Source of the DNA: Sphingobacterium sp. SGR-19
Lineage (GTDB): Bacteria; Bacteroidota; Bacteroidia; Sphingobacteriales; Sphingobacteriaceae
Direction: 5' to 3'
Assembly (NCBI RefSeq): GCF_011043555.1
Contig: NZ_JAAKGS010000014.1
Location: 1 to 38,002 of the forward strand
Length of the DNA stretch: 38,002 bases
Program-made: the position numbers and the translations under genes
The notes under the pieces: generated by a model
What the model saw: only the letters and a program-made list of their open reading frames with translations
What the model was told of the DNA's origin: nothing
Database searches by the model: none
Shown: positions 1-8,085 of the stretch, piece by piece
Layout: the number at the start of each line of letters is the position of its first letter
How positions within the stretch are numbered: position 1 is the stretch's first letter

Positions 1-1
1 A

Positions 2-166
2 TTGCTGACGATTTACAGCTGGAAAATGCAAGGCAAAAAGACCTGGTTACTTCCTCGACACATGGAGAAATTCATTACGATGATAAAATCAGGGAAAATA
101 GAAACTCCTCCTGAGATACGGGGATATTACATGTTACCTTTGCCGAATGATGACACGCACCAGTAG
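2..166 (+). CDS. 3' end of an unrecognised gene
   Basis: An open frame enters from the left edge and ends at TAG 164-166, giving the last 54 residues of a protein. The tail is basic, contains KKTWLLPRHMEKF and ends in NDDTHQ. This is the only one of the two forward frames I checked that stays open to a plausible end; the other stops early. I do not recognise the family. It is followed by a perfect inverted repeat and then by the lipoprotein gene. A short edge fragment like this could still be chance. Confidence 0.5.
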   Translation: MLTIYSWKMQGKKTWLLPRHMEKFITMIKSGKIETPPEIRGYYMLPLPNDDTHQ

Positions 167-183
167 AATTAACTTCACAAGAG

Positions 184-199
184 GTAACGAGATCGTTAC
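184..199. promoter_or_regulatory. Perfect inverted repeat, possible operator
   Basis: GTAACGA and TCGTTAC form 7-bp perfect arms around a GA centre. No T-run follows, so it is unlikely to be a terminator. It lies about 60 bp upstream of the lipoprotein gene, with a weak promoter-like box (TATCTTTA, 231-238) between. The operator role is inferred from symmetry and position only. Confidence 0.35.
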
Positions 200-260
200 T
201 TAAGTAGGGCGTTTACAATTGAGGTTTTATTATCTTTAGATAATAATTAATCATATAAAC

Positions 261-521
261 ATGAAAACAAAAATCCTAACACTTATCGCGCTGGGGTGTT
301 TTGTATCTGCAGCTTGCAAGAAAGATGACACTACCCAAAACACTAAAGAAGAAACCATTGAAATCAAAGGGAAGCTTTACACCATTGACTACCTACGGTC
401 TGAAATGGCTCGAAATTTACAGGTTTCGGTAGACTCCTTGATATATAACAAGGAAGACACTACATTTACGATACGTCCATATCTAGATGGCAGAATAAGT
501 GCTTTAAGGCTATTTAATTAA
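261..521 (+). CDS. Small lipoprotein, unknown function
   Basis: An 86-aa protein with a clear lipoprotein signal: MKTKILTLIALGCFVSAAC, with the lipobox Cys at residue 19 followed by KKDD. Asp after the +2 position is common in exported Bacteroidota lipoproteins. The rest is polar and acidic (TIEIKGKLYTIDYL, then DSLIYNKEDTTF) with no domain I recognise. Its stop codon overlaps the next ATG (TAATG), so the two genes are probably co-translated and their products may act together at the cell surface. Confidence 0.75.
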   Translation: MKTKILTLIALGCFVSAACKKDDTTQNTKEETIEIKGKLYTIDYLRSEMARNLQVSVDSLIYNKEDTTFTIRPYLDGRISALRLFN

Positions 522-1531
522 TGGTTATGAAAAATTATATAACTTTTTTACTATGGCTCATTGTGAGTATAGGATACTCACAGAACTCAAATGTATATGT
601 TGAATTATTTAATGTAAACAGCTCAGCCCTCAATAACGGTAAAATACACTATTTCAGTAATGTAGGCGATACATCAATAAATTTTTCTGTTGTAATCGGT
701 CGCAATATTGGGCACGTTGGCAATCCCACTCAAGTGCTAGCATTAGCTGTTTTTGACAATAATGGCTTAGAATATGCTGCATCTGATACCATCGCCCTGA
801 CACAAGCTAACTTCACAGCATTTGATGGTACTGCAACACCATTCATCAACTCGTCTTTTACCTTAAAAGAAAATAAAAAAGAAGGTGTTTTAAAATTTAA
901 ATATAGATTTAGAATAAATGGAGGCGGATACGATGATTGGACAAACTGGTTTTATGCGACCAAAACATATCAAACTCAGCAGTACCAACCGCCTATTCCA
1001 GCGACTACTTTCGCAGGCCCCGATCAAATCTGCGACGAGGGAATCTATACGATAACCAATCCCGGGACTATATCGTTGGAAAATGCTACAGGAGTAGCTA
1101 ACTTGACAAATCTTGGTAATAATCAGTGGAAGGTTGAAAGAATAAATAACGCCGTTGGAACGGTGGTTTTAAAGTCTTTGGTGGGATCAAATACCTATGA
1201 GAAAAATATAAGAATAGGGAATCAAGCCCCCACTTCCATAACGGGTAACAGCTTTAGTTTGGATTGGTCTCGAAGCTACACGTTCACTGTGAATACTGTG
1301 GATGCAAACAGCACCTTGGAGATCGTGAAAGAGGGGGCTCCGAGTGTAACCTTTACCAGGCTGGATAATAATCGATTTACTTTATCAACACCTCCCAAAC
1401 CTAATAGCAATGATCCTATTACACCAGTGTATGTTTTGAATATTAAAGCTCGGGTGATCGACCCAGAATGTGGAAATTCTGAATATATTCATCAAGAAAT
1501 TCGAGTGGGTTCAACGATTCCTTTTGAATAA
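521..1531 (+). CDS. Secreted protein with Ig/PKD-like C-terminal part
   Basis: 336 aa from ATG 521; the ATG at 527 gives a more typical signal peptide (MKNYITFLLWLIVSIGYSQ). The mature part is rich in Asn, Thr and Gly, with beta-sandwich-like stretches such as NVNSSALNNGKIHYF. The second half (from about residue 165, AGPDQICDEGIYTI) resembles the PKD/Ig-like repeats of Bacteroidota surface proteins: a Cys-containing start, then alternating hydrophobic strands, and a late Cys in DPECGN. It overlaps the upstream lipoprotein gene by one base. No catalytic motif is visible. An adhesive or structural surface role is a guess. Confidence 0.7.
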   Translation: MVMKNYITFLLWLIVSIGYSQNSNVYVELFNVNSSALNNGKIHYFSNVGDTSINFSVVIGRNIGHVGNPTQVLALAVFDNNGLEYAASDTIALTQANFTAFDGTATPFINSSFTLKENKKEGVLKFKYRFRINGGGYDDWTNWFYATKTYQTQQYQPPIPATTFAGPDQICDEGIYTITNPGTISLENATGVANLTNLGNNQWKVERINNAVGTVVLKSLVGSNTYEKNIRIGNQAPTSITGNSFSLDWSRSYTFTVNTVDANSTLEIVKEGAPSVTFTRLDNNRFTLSTPPKPNSNDPITPVYVLNIKARVIDPECGNSEYIHQEIRVGSTIPFE

Positions 1532-1580
1532 GAAATGAACACCATAGACTATGCACACGCTATTTAACATTGTAGCAAGT

Positions 1581-1611
1581 TAGAAAAGTCACCTCAGTGT
1601 GGCTTTTTCTA
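1581..1611. terminator. Hairpin terminator after the secreted protein gene
   Basis: An imperfect stem joins TAGAAAAG..CAC to GTG..GCTTTTTCTA with a CTCA loop, flanked by A-runs and T-runs. It lies 50 bp after the stop of the secreted protein gene. The symmetric A/T flanks would let it work in both directions. Confidence 0.6.
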
Positions 1612-1653
1612 CTTTAAATTATTTTTTGGACAAGTTTTGCAGCAAGTATAACA

Positions 1654-1686
1654 AAAAATCCTGAAGCGGGGAGCTTCAGGATTTTT
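1654..1686 (+). terminator. Strong Rho-independent terminator
   Basis: A perfect 14-bp stem (AAAAATCCTGAAGC pairing with GCTTCAGGATTTTT) around a 5-nt GGGGA loop ends in a T-run. It is the second terminator in tandem after the secreted protein gene, and could also work bidirectionally. Confidence 0.85.
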
Positions 1687-1751
1687 ACTAACTAACCAAT
1701 TATTAACCTAAATTATGAATTACTGAAATACTATCAATTCCTGTGCCTTCT

Positions 1752-1759
1752 TATTTTTG
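1752..1759 (+). promoter_or_regulatory. Bacteroidota -7 promoter box upstream of small membrane gene
   Basis: TATTTTTG matches the Bacteroidota -7 consensus TAnnTTTG. No TTTG is seen at the expected -33 position, so this is a partial match. A start site about 6-8 nt downstream would give a short leader before the small membrane protein gene. Confidence 0.4.
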
Positions 1760-1806
1760 TAAAGCCCTTTTAACAAATTTTAACGAAATATAATCCTAAC
1801 AGCATA

Positions 1807-2055
1807 ATGCAATATTTCATTATGAATAAATATCTCCGCTGTTGTATGTATGCGCGCATATTTATATTAATCGTTATCTTTATTTTTTTGTATAATATGG
1901 TATCCATAATCACTTCTATAGCAGTTATCGCACTTGGATTGATGGCAAAATATGCCAGTCAAGACGGTTGGTTACCTTTACGTAAGTACTGGAGTTATAT
2001 TTTAATAGGTGGGCTGATTGGCCTGGTCATAGATATTTATCGGTACTTAAAATGA
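1807..2055 (+). CDS. Small membrane protein, unknown function
   Basis: Up to 82 aa, mostly hydrophobic, with three likely membrane segments: RIFILIVIFIFLYNMV, a middle segment around IITSIAVIALGLM, and ILIGGLIGLVIDIY near the end. Alternative starts are at 1822 (MNKYL) and 1897 (MVSIITS). The 52-aa version from 1897 has a cleaner two-helix layout and may be the real product. It is preceded by a promoter-like box at 1752 and converges with the helicase gene. No family is recognised. Its size and hydrophobicity also fit a small toxin, but nothing here shows that. Confidence 0.55.
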   Translation: MQYFIMNKYLRCCMYARIFILIVIFIFLYNMVSIITSIAVIALGLMAKYASQDGWLPLRKYWSYILIGGLIGLVIDIYRYLK

Positions 2056-2083
2056 TAAGTTAAAGCGTAACGGAAGAGCCAGA

Positions 2084-5000
2084 CTACCCCACCACCATCT
2101 TCGCCGAAGCCGTCCAAAGATACTCCGGAATAGGTTCCTCCAGCTTCCACTGAATAGACATCGGTTTCGATCCCGTATGGCTTACGTAGTGGGCAGGGCC
2201 TATAAACACATAACCTTGCGTAAAACCGTCCGCATCGTGGATAGCTTCCCTCACAAAAAGAAGAATTTTTTTCCCAGTTTTATTTTGGGTGATGTAGGAC
2301 AGACCTTTTTCCGAGTAGTCAGCCGTTTGATTTTGCGACTGCCAGTGGAACAACAGCTCGTTGATGGCATAGTCATCATACAACGTGGTAGGAGAGAAGT
2401 CCTCCTCACTTTTCTTCAGATTGATAAATAAAGCTTCTGTGTTTAGCGCTTTATTCAATGCTACCCCTTCCCGGTTTGAGCTTTTCTTGCCCAGTGTACT
2501 TAAGCGCATCGCGACCAATATCTGTTCCCTTGTATAACATGCGTGGATCTGTAAAGGGAAAGCATAGCCCAAATCCACACAAGGAATCTCTTCAAATCCA
2601 ATCTTATCGATTTTCACTTCCAGAAACTCTTTCATCTCCGCCACGAGATCCTTATTCAAGCCGATGGTTTTTATGGATTCCTCTAAAGTCATCTCATCGG
2701 TAGCCGTCTGATAAAAATCATAGTGTAGCATAAGCGCCATCAAGCGATTTTCCTCTGTGGGTGCAAGTTGGGTTAAATCAAAATCAACATCGATCAAAGC
2801 GAGGAGAAACCGGAAGTAACTAAGCGATTCCGTCACCATCCATTTTTTCGTTAACATCGCTTTATAACGATCCAGATTTGCGCTCTCCAGACCCCTACCG
2901 AAAGCCTCTGCACGAAGCCTGGAGAATAGGTGGTGTTTATAAATGTGTTTGAGCTCCAGATTATAAAACTTTAAGAAGTTTGCCAATGTAAATGGCTTGT
3001 CCGTATGGTTGCGAAATCCTTGGATTCGCGCTATCAATTGGCGCTTACCTAGCTGTGTAGCTTTCCTGATATTATCGAGGATATATTCTTTCGCCTTTTT
3101 CTCCAACACGATCGAACAGCCCAGCGGTAGATGCGGAAAATCCCGCTCAATTTCCGATAAGATCGTTGTATTTGTTTTGCCTATTAACGCTCTAAACTTA
3201 TTTTCAAAATCATACTCATCACGCGCATTCCCTACGAAATCCAATACGGTCAATATATCTTTGTTATCATGGAGGCGAAGACCACGACCAAGCTGTTGCA
3301 GAAATATGGTCAAGCTCTCGGTTGGCCTTAGAAATAATACCGTATCAATCTCCGGAATATCAACGCCTTCGTTCACAATATCCACTACAAACAAATAATG
3401 AATATCTTTTCGTCGGAGTGCATTTAATACATCCGCTCGTCTATTTGCATTCTCAGCAATCAGATAGTCCGCCTGTAACCCGGCGTCGTTGAACTTACGC
3501 GCCATAAACTTCGCATGATCCTGGCTTACGCAAAATCCAACAGCACAAACGTCGCGGTAATCTTTCGAGTATGTCACGAGGTTTTCGATAATATTAGCCA
3601 CACGTGTATCGTTCGATGTGTAGATATTACTCAGCTGCTCCGTATCATATCGGCCATTTCTCCAGGCAACACTGCTGTAGTCCACATTATCCGAGATACC
3701 AAAATATTGAAAAGGGCACAGTAATTTGTTGTTCAGCGCGTCCGGTAATCTAATTTCCGCTGCGATGCGGTGGTTGAAATCTGGCAAAATACTCTTGCCG
3801 TCCATGCGTTCGGGCGTCGCGGTCAAACCTAAAAGCACTTTAGGCTTAAAATATTCCGTGACCTTTTTGTACGTACTAGCTTCGGCGTGATGTACTTCAT
3901 CAATAACGATGTAATCATAATAATCAGCAGGGCAAAAGGAAGCAAAATCCAATCTGCTCAGCGTCTGAATGGTCGCGAATACATTGTTTTTGTTTCTAGG
4001 TTCATAACCATCACCATAAAGCTCGCCAAAGTTAAATTCCTTCAATACATTTCGAAACGTGTTCAAAGACTGTTTTAAAATCTCAATACGGTGCGCTACA
4101 AACAATAATTTGGCTTCTGGATTCTTTTTAAGAAAATTCTTAAAATCAAATGCAGAGATCATCGTCTTTCCCGTGCCTGTCGCGGCGACTACGAGGTTGC
4201 GGTACGAGCTATGCACATCTCTTTCCACCTTTAGCTTTTCTAGAATTTCCGCTTGGTAGTGATATGGTTTAATATCAAAAAACTGAACAATTTCGTCCGT
4301 ACTTTTTCCTAGTTTATTTTGTTTCAATGCTTCATCAAGACGGACCAGTTTCTCCGGTGTATACAGCTCAAATTCCGCGTTGTTCCAGTACGACTCAAAC
4401 GTTTTCTGAAACTTATCAATGATATGCGGTATCTCCGCTGTTGTAACCTTCACATTCCATTCTAGCCCATCCGTCAATGCCGAGCGCGAAAAGTTGGAAG
4501 AACCGATATATCCCGTGTGGAATCCGGTGTTTCGATAAAAAAGATAAGCCTTTGCATGTAAGCGCTCGTTTGCGGTGTTGTATGAAACCTTTATCGTTGT
4601 GTTTTTAAGCTTGGAAAGCTCCTCGATGGCTTTCGCATCCGTAGCACCCATATACGTGGTGGTGATCACACGGAGTACACCGCCACGGTTGGTAAATTCC
4701 TCCAATGCATCTTTCAGAATGACAATTGCTTTCCATTTGATAAAGGAAACCAATAGATCCACGCGGTCGGCAGATCGGATTTCCTTTTTAAGTTCACCAT
4801 CCAGAGAAAGACCAACGTTCCCGCCTGTGAACAATTCGCTTTGTGTGAGGCGGGATAATGGTGTAATTTCTTTTAGATGCAGGCGGATGTCGGTATAATC
4901 AGAATGCAATTGATCTAATACACCCTGTAAAATACGCCCTTCTGCATCAAGCAAATCCTCTTCAAAGTTATATTGGCTAATCTGCTGTGTAAGGTATCTC

Positions 5001-5233
5001 AGTAGATTATTCGATATCTCTATTTGTTTGGTAACCAATAGATCCTTCTTCTCCACTTTAATAGCTTTTAAAGCATTGGAAATGGCCTTATTTAAATGTG
5101 CACTTAAATAAAAGACTGCTTCTTCGCTATCCAGCTTTTTATCGTCCGCGACAAAATATTGCTTGCGGTCCAGTTCAGCCAGACGTTGCTTGAGCTGTTC
5201 GGTGATTAAGCTTTCGTATATTCCTAACTCCAT
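2084..5233 (-). CDS. PLD-nuclease / SF2 helicase / DUF3427 protein
   Basis: A 1049-aa protein from the ATG ending at 5233 (MELGIYESL); the open frame extends 45 nt further but that part lies inside the mutT gene. Order of domains: an N-terminal helical region; a phospholipase-D-like nuclease domain with HAKAYLF and GSSNFS at about residue 226; an SF2 helicase core with Walker A AATGTGKT (about 351), DEVH (about 446), LTATPERMDG and motif VI QQLGRGLR; then a long C-terminal region ending in a DUF3427-like module. Proteins of this architecture are annotated as DEAD/DEAH helicases and are common in defence islands; cleavage plus translocation of DNA is inferred. It overlaps mutT by 10 nt (ATGGAGTTAG), which indicates translational coupling. 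Confidence 0.9.
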   Translation of the reverse strand: MELGIYESLITEQLKQRLAELDRKQYFVADDKKLDSEEAVFYLSAHLNKAISNALKAIKVEKKDLLVTKQIEISNNLLRYLTQQISQYNFEEDLLDAEGRILQGVLDQLHSDYTDIRLHLKEITPLSRLTQSELFTGGNVGLSLDGELKKEIRSADRVDLLVSFIKWKAIVILKDALEEFTNRGGVLRVITTTYMGATDAKAIEELSKLKNTTIKVSYNTANERLHAKAYLFYRNTGFHTGYIGSSNFSRSALTDGLEWNVKVTTAEIPHIIDKFQKTFESYWNNAEFELYTPEKLVRLDEALKQNKLGKSTDEIVQFFDIKPYHYQAEILEKLKVERDVHSSYRNLVVAATGTGKTMISAFDFKNFLKKNPEAKLLFVAHRIEILKQSLNTFRNVLKEFNFGELYGDGYEPRNKNNVFATIQTLSRLDFASFCPADYYDYIVIDEVHHAEASTYKKVTEYFKPKVLLGLTATPERMDGKSILPDFNHRIAAEIRLPDALNNKLLCPFQYFGISDNVDYSSVAWRNGRYDTEQLSNIYTSNDTRVANIIENLVTYSKDYRDVCAVGFCVSQDHAKFMARKFNDAGLQADYLIAENANRRADVLNALRRKDIHYLFVVDIVNEGVDIPEIDTVLFLRPTESLTIFLQQLGRGLRLHDNKDILTVLDFVGNARDEYDFENKFRALIGKTNTTILSEIERDFPHLPLGCSIVLEKKAKEYILDNIRKATQLGKRQLIARIQGFRNHTDKPFTLANFLKFYNLELKHIYKHHLFSRLRAEAFGRGLESANLDRYKAMLTKKWMVTESLSYFRFLLALIDVDFDLTQLAPTEENRLMALMLHYDFYQTATDEMTLEESIKTIGLNKDLVAEMKEFLEVKIDKIGFEEIPCVDLGYAFPLQIHACYTREQILVAMRLSTLGKKSSNREGVALNKALNTEALFINLKKSEEDFSPTTLYDDYAINELLFHWQSQNQTADYSEKGLSYITQNKTGKKILLFVREAIHDADGFTQGYVFIGPAHYVSHTGSKPMSIQWKLEEPIPEYLWTASAKMVVG

Positions 5234-5610
5234 AATTGCGTGATTGCATTCACAATAGGCACATCTGCTTCTGCCCAATCGTAATTTTGTAATTCGCTTT
5301 TATTGACCCAGATAGCTTGTACGTGTTCGGCAATAGCCAGCGAACCACCAGTCCATTTACAAAGAAAAGGGTAGAGGCGGAGCGAAAATTCAGGGTACTG
5401 GTGCTCCACCGAAGTGAGCACCCATTCTATTTCAATCTCCAAGCCTAGCTCTTCGTGGATTTCTCTTTTCAAGCAATTTTCTTTGCTTTCTCCGTTTTCA
5501 ATTTTGCCACCGGGAAACTCCCATTTCAGCGGAAGTTTCATCCGTTCGGATCGTTGGCAGATCAAGATTTTGTTGTTGTGTTCTATGATGGCACAGGTTA
5601 CGTAAAGCAT
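5224..5610 (-). CDS. MutT-type Nudix hydrolase
   Basis: A 128-aa protein with a complete Nudix box GX5EX7REUXEEXGU: G35, E41, R49-E50, E53-E54, G56. The pattern PLKWEFPGGKIENGES and the short length match the MutT/8-oxo-dGTP diphosphatase group, which hydrolyses oxidised or other nucleoside triphosphates; the substrate cannot be told from sequence. It sits between the Api92-like gene (30 nt upstream) and the helicase, overlapping the helicase start by 10 nt. That tight arrangement suggests it works with the helicase, perhaps on a nucleotide signal or on the nucleotide pool, rather than only in housekeeping. Confidence 0.92.
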   Translation of the reverse strand: MLYVTCAIIEHNNKILICQRSERMKLPLKWEFPGGKIENGESKENCLKREIHEELGLEIEIEWVLTSVEHQYPEFSLRLYPFLCKWTGGSLAIAEHVQAIWVNKSELQNYDWAEADVPIVNAITQLWS

Positions 5611-5640
5611 AATGCGTTAAATATAGCAAAATTCGTCGTC

Positions 5641-6279
5641 CTACCTATCAACAAAGCTATAGTACTGCTCATAATCGTGTAGCAATTTGTCTTTTATCGC
5701 AATCGGAGCATAAAGAAGTATCTCTGAATCCGAAAACTCCGCAACGTCTTCGAATTGTTCAAAATCCTCCATTGCGGTATTTTGATAACGGTCTGGTTCA
5801 AGTGCCGCCAAGGCTTCCCAATAGTTATCATATTCACGTTCGCGTAGCGAGCCATCTGTATTGAAGAAAGCGCGCCCCAGGTAGTTGCACCCTTCTTCAT
5901 AATCATATTCGGCTCGTAGGCTGAATTTTTTACATAAGATGCTTATCAGGCCATGAATCGGTAACCACGGCGATTCTCCCGTGAGGATTAGCTGGCCGCA
6001 AGTCGCTAGACTATCTGTGTCGGTAGGAATGCTGTGCAAGACGTTGACTCGGTTTCCTTCGCCACTATTGTATTCTAGGATACAGACCTCAAAATTTCGC
6101 GCGCCAAATACAGCTATCAGGTCATCGTTCACCTGTGATAGGCTTAGGCGTTTTAAGTCAAGGCGACTTGTATCGTCATGTGCGTGTTGCTTAATGGATT
6201 CGTTGATAAACTTTATTAGTCCATAAAGGCTCTCGGCAGTCCCGTCAAAAATAATGTGATTATAACAGTAGTTAGCCAT
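5641..6279 (-). CDS. Api92-like ferredoxin-fold protein
   Basis: A 212-aa protein from the ATG at 6279 (MANYCYNHIIFDG); the frame continues upstream to 6318 but that part overlaps the leader hairpin. The start MAN-C-N--F-G is typical of Api92-like/DUF1281 ferredoxin-fold proteins found in phages and mobile elements. The middle has hydrophobic strands (GLIKFINE, DLIAVFGARNFEVCILEYNSGEG), then W-P-H-L and YDYEEGCNYLGRAFF, and an acidic C-terminus (EDFEQFEDVAEFSDSEILLY). The function of this family is not established. It is the first gene of the operon with mutT and the helicase. Confidence 0.65.
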   Translation of the reverse strand: MANYCYNHIIFDGTAESLYGLIKFINESIKQHAHDDTSRLDLKRLSLSQVNDDLIAVFGARNFEVCILEYNSGEGNRVNVLHSIPTDTDSLATCGQLILTGESPWLPIHGLISILCKKFSLRAEYDYEEGCNYLGRAFFNTDGSLREREYDNYWEALAALEPDRYQNTAMEDFEQFEDVAEFSDSEILLYAPIAIKDKLLHDYEQYYSFVDR

Positions 6280-6314
6280 GTCAATTCTCATATTGGTTTG
6301 GTTAAAAGCAAAAG

Positions 6315-6355
6315 ACACGCCCTGGGACGCTGTTCTGATGGGTAGCGTGGCGTGT
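6315..6355 (-). promoter_or_regulatory. Strong hairpin at the 5' end of the helicase operon transcript
   Basis: ACACGCC (6315-6321) pairs with GGCGTGT (6349-6355), and inside it ACGCT (6327-6331) pairs with AGCGT (6344-6348) around a 12-nt loop, with a 5-nt bulge (CTGGG). With the promoter at 6366-6396, transcription would start just before this hairpin, so it would form the first structure of the mRNA, 36 nt before the first gene. Possible roles are mRNA stability, translation control or protein binding. Confidence 0.6.
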
Positions 6356-6365
6356 ACTGTTCTTG

Positions 6366-6396
6366 CAAAGTTAAATGAAATATTATAGAATGCAAA
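6366..6396 (-). promoter_or_regulatory. Near-perfect Bacteroidota promoter for the helicase operon
   Basis: On the minus strand TTTG (complement of CAAA at 6393-6396) is followed after 19 nt by TAACTTTG (complement of 6366-6373). This matches the Bacteroidota consensus TTTG-N19-TAnnTTTG exactly. The predicted start is about 6358-6361, 80 nt upstream of the Api92-like gene. Confidence 0.7.
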
Positions 6397-6712
6397 TAGT
6401 GGCGCAATGATAGTTTGTGTGATAATTGTTTGATTTTTAATCTATAGTCTTATTTCTTGTTTCATAATAAGAGAATACAAAAAACCAAACTATTTTTGTG
6501 CAGGACCATGCTTTCCAACGTCCGAAAATGTACAAGATCGCTGTAAGCTAATCGGCTAAGATCAAATTCAGAGAGATATTTGTTGAAAAAAGCTGTCAGT
6601 GTCTATAACTTTTTAATTGATCATGTTAAGGTAATAGTCGTATTTTTCCTATTTTTAACGATAATAAATAGCTAATTTTGAATAAAAATTATTTTCATCT
6701 CTATAGGGTAGT
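6397..6712. other. Intergenic region between two divergent operons
   Basis: This stretch separates the helicase operon from the dnd modification operon. It is AT-rich with no open frame that looks coding. Toward the right it contains the candidate dndC promoter box (6673-6680). I see no tRNA-like fold and no clear terminator. Confidence 0.5.
6673..6680 (+). promoter_or_regulatory. -7 box for the dndCDE operon
   Basis: TAATTTTG fits TAnnTTTG, 33 nt upstream of the dndC ATG. The expected -33 region is T-rich but lacks a clean TTTG, so the promoter may be weak or need an activator. Confidence 0.5.
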
Positions 6713-8077
6713 ATGTACACAATAAAAAGCAAAAGAATAGAAGCTATTATCGATGATATTATAGATCAGTACGCTTACGCTGATAGATCAGATAAACCTT
6801 GGATTATCGGATTTAGTGGTGGAAAAGATTCTACGGTTGTACTTACATTAGTTTGGATAGCGTTATTGCGAATTAGAGAAAAAATGCCATATCCATTCCA
6901 GTTACGGAGAAAGGTCTATGTAGTTTGTAATGATACTATGGTTGAAAATCCGATTATAGCTTTTTATGTGGAAGGAGTTTTAAAGAAGATAGAAGCCGAA
7001 GCGAGAAACCAGGATCTTCCAATTTTTGTGAAGAAGACCACTCCAAAGTTAGAAGAAACATTTTGGATTAATGTCATTGGCAAGGGGTATCCTGTTCCTA
7101 ATAATTCATTTCGCTGGTGCACCGATAAGTTGAAAATTAAACCAACATCTAACTTTCTGTTAGAGCAAATAGACGAAATGGGAGAGGCCATTGTACTTCT
7201 TGGTACAAGATATGACGAGAGTGCAACGCGCGAACGTTCTATCAGAAGACATGAGGTCACTGGAAGACGATTATCCAAACACCAAACGTCGCCAAATACG
7301 TATACCTACGCGCCGATTAAAGAATTGATGCTAGAAGAGGTATGGTATATTATTAACGCGGTACCTTCTCCATGGGGATTCGACAATAATGTGTTGTTCC
7401 AAATTTATGCTGACGCCAGTTCAGATGATTACGAGTGCCCAACAGTGGTGACGGACAAAAATCATACTTCATGTGGGCAGAGCCGATTCGGTTGTTGGAC
7501 GTGTACTGTAGTTAAGAACGATAAATCCATGACTTCTTTAGTCAATAATGGCCGTGATTGGATGCAGCCTCTTTTGGATTTTAGAAACTGGTTGGTTGAG
7601 GAAAGAAACCTTCCGGAAAATAGGATGGATCAACGTAGAAATGGAATGAAAGCCGTTAACGAGGACGGCGAAAACAACGGAACATATACAGCCGGCTACA
7701 GATATAAAATATTAAAGCGATTGCTTGAGGTTCAGAAAGAGATTCAAAAAGAAAGACCTGATGTCACGCTCATTAACAATCAAGAATTAATAGCTATTCA
7801 GGTGATATGGAATCGCGATATGTATTTTGACCATACCGTGGGTGAGTTATATCGGACAATCTATGATCGAGATTTCAGTACAAATAATATTAAGTCATTA
7901 GATAATACCGAGAAACGCATTATGCGTGAAGTGTGTGAGGATGATATGAAATACTTTAACCTCATTGATAATCTCATATCGTTACAAGAGACTAAAACTT
8001 TGCTCATTAGTAAATATGGTCTGCATAATGACATAGAAAATAGGATAGAAAAGTTCGCGAAAGAAACAGCGGAATAA
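6713..8077 (+). CDS. dndC: DNA phosphorothioation protein DndC (PP-loop ATPase)
   Basis: A 454-aa PAPS-reductase/PP-loop family protein. The ATP-pyrophosphatase motif SGGKDST is at residues 35-41. Cysteines C242, C254, C261 and C264 (ECP ... HTSCGQSRFGCWTC) fit the iron-sulfur cluster ligands known in DndC, with C72 and C136 as further candidates. DndC activates DNA and relays sulfur from a cysteine desulfurase in phosphorothioate synthesis. No dndA is present here, so an IscS-type desulfurase elsewhere is expected, as in E. coli. It is the first gene of a plus-strand operon, 8 nt before dndD. The length is close to that of other DndC proteins. Confidence 0.95.
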   Translation: MYTIKSKRIEAIIDDIIDQYAYADRSDKPWIIGFSGGKDSTVVLTLVWIALLRIREKMPYPFQLRRKVYVVCNDTMVENPIIAFYVEGVLKKIEAEARNQDLPIFVKKTTPKLEETFWINVIGKGYPVPNNSFRWCTDKLKIKPTSNFLLEQIDEMGEAIVLLGTRYDESATRERSIRRHEVTGRRLSKHQTSPNTYTYAPIKELMLEEVWYIINAVPSPWGFDNNVLFQIYADASSDDYECPTVVTDKNHTSCGQSRFGCWTCTVVKNDKSMTSLVNNGRDWMQPLLDFRNWLVEERNLPENRMDQRRNGMKAVNEDGENNGTYTAGYRYKILKRLLEVQKEIQKERPDVTLINNQELIAIQVIWNRDMYFDHTVGELYRTIYDRDFSTNNIKSLDNTEKRIMREVCEDDMKYFNLIDNLISLQETKTLLISKYGLHNDIENRIEKFAKETAE

Positions 8078-8085
8078 ATTGTAAC

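Noticed and set aside
2997..3398. Plus-strand 133-aa open frame inside the helicase gene
   Set aside because: It is antisense to a well-supported helicase core and shows no domain or leader signals.
6713..8077. dndC as a sulfate-assimilation CysH/PAPS reductase
   Set aside because: The cysteine cluster, length and the dndD and dndE neighbours fit DndC instead.
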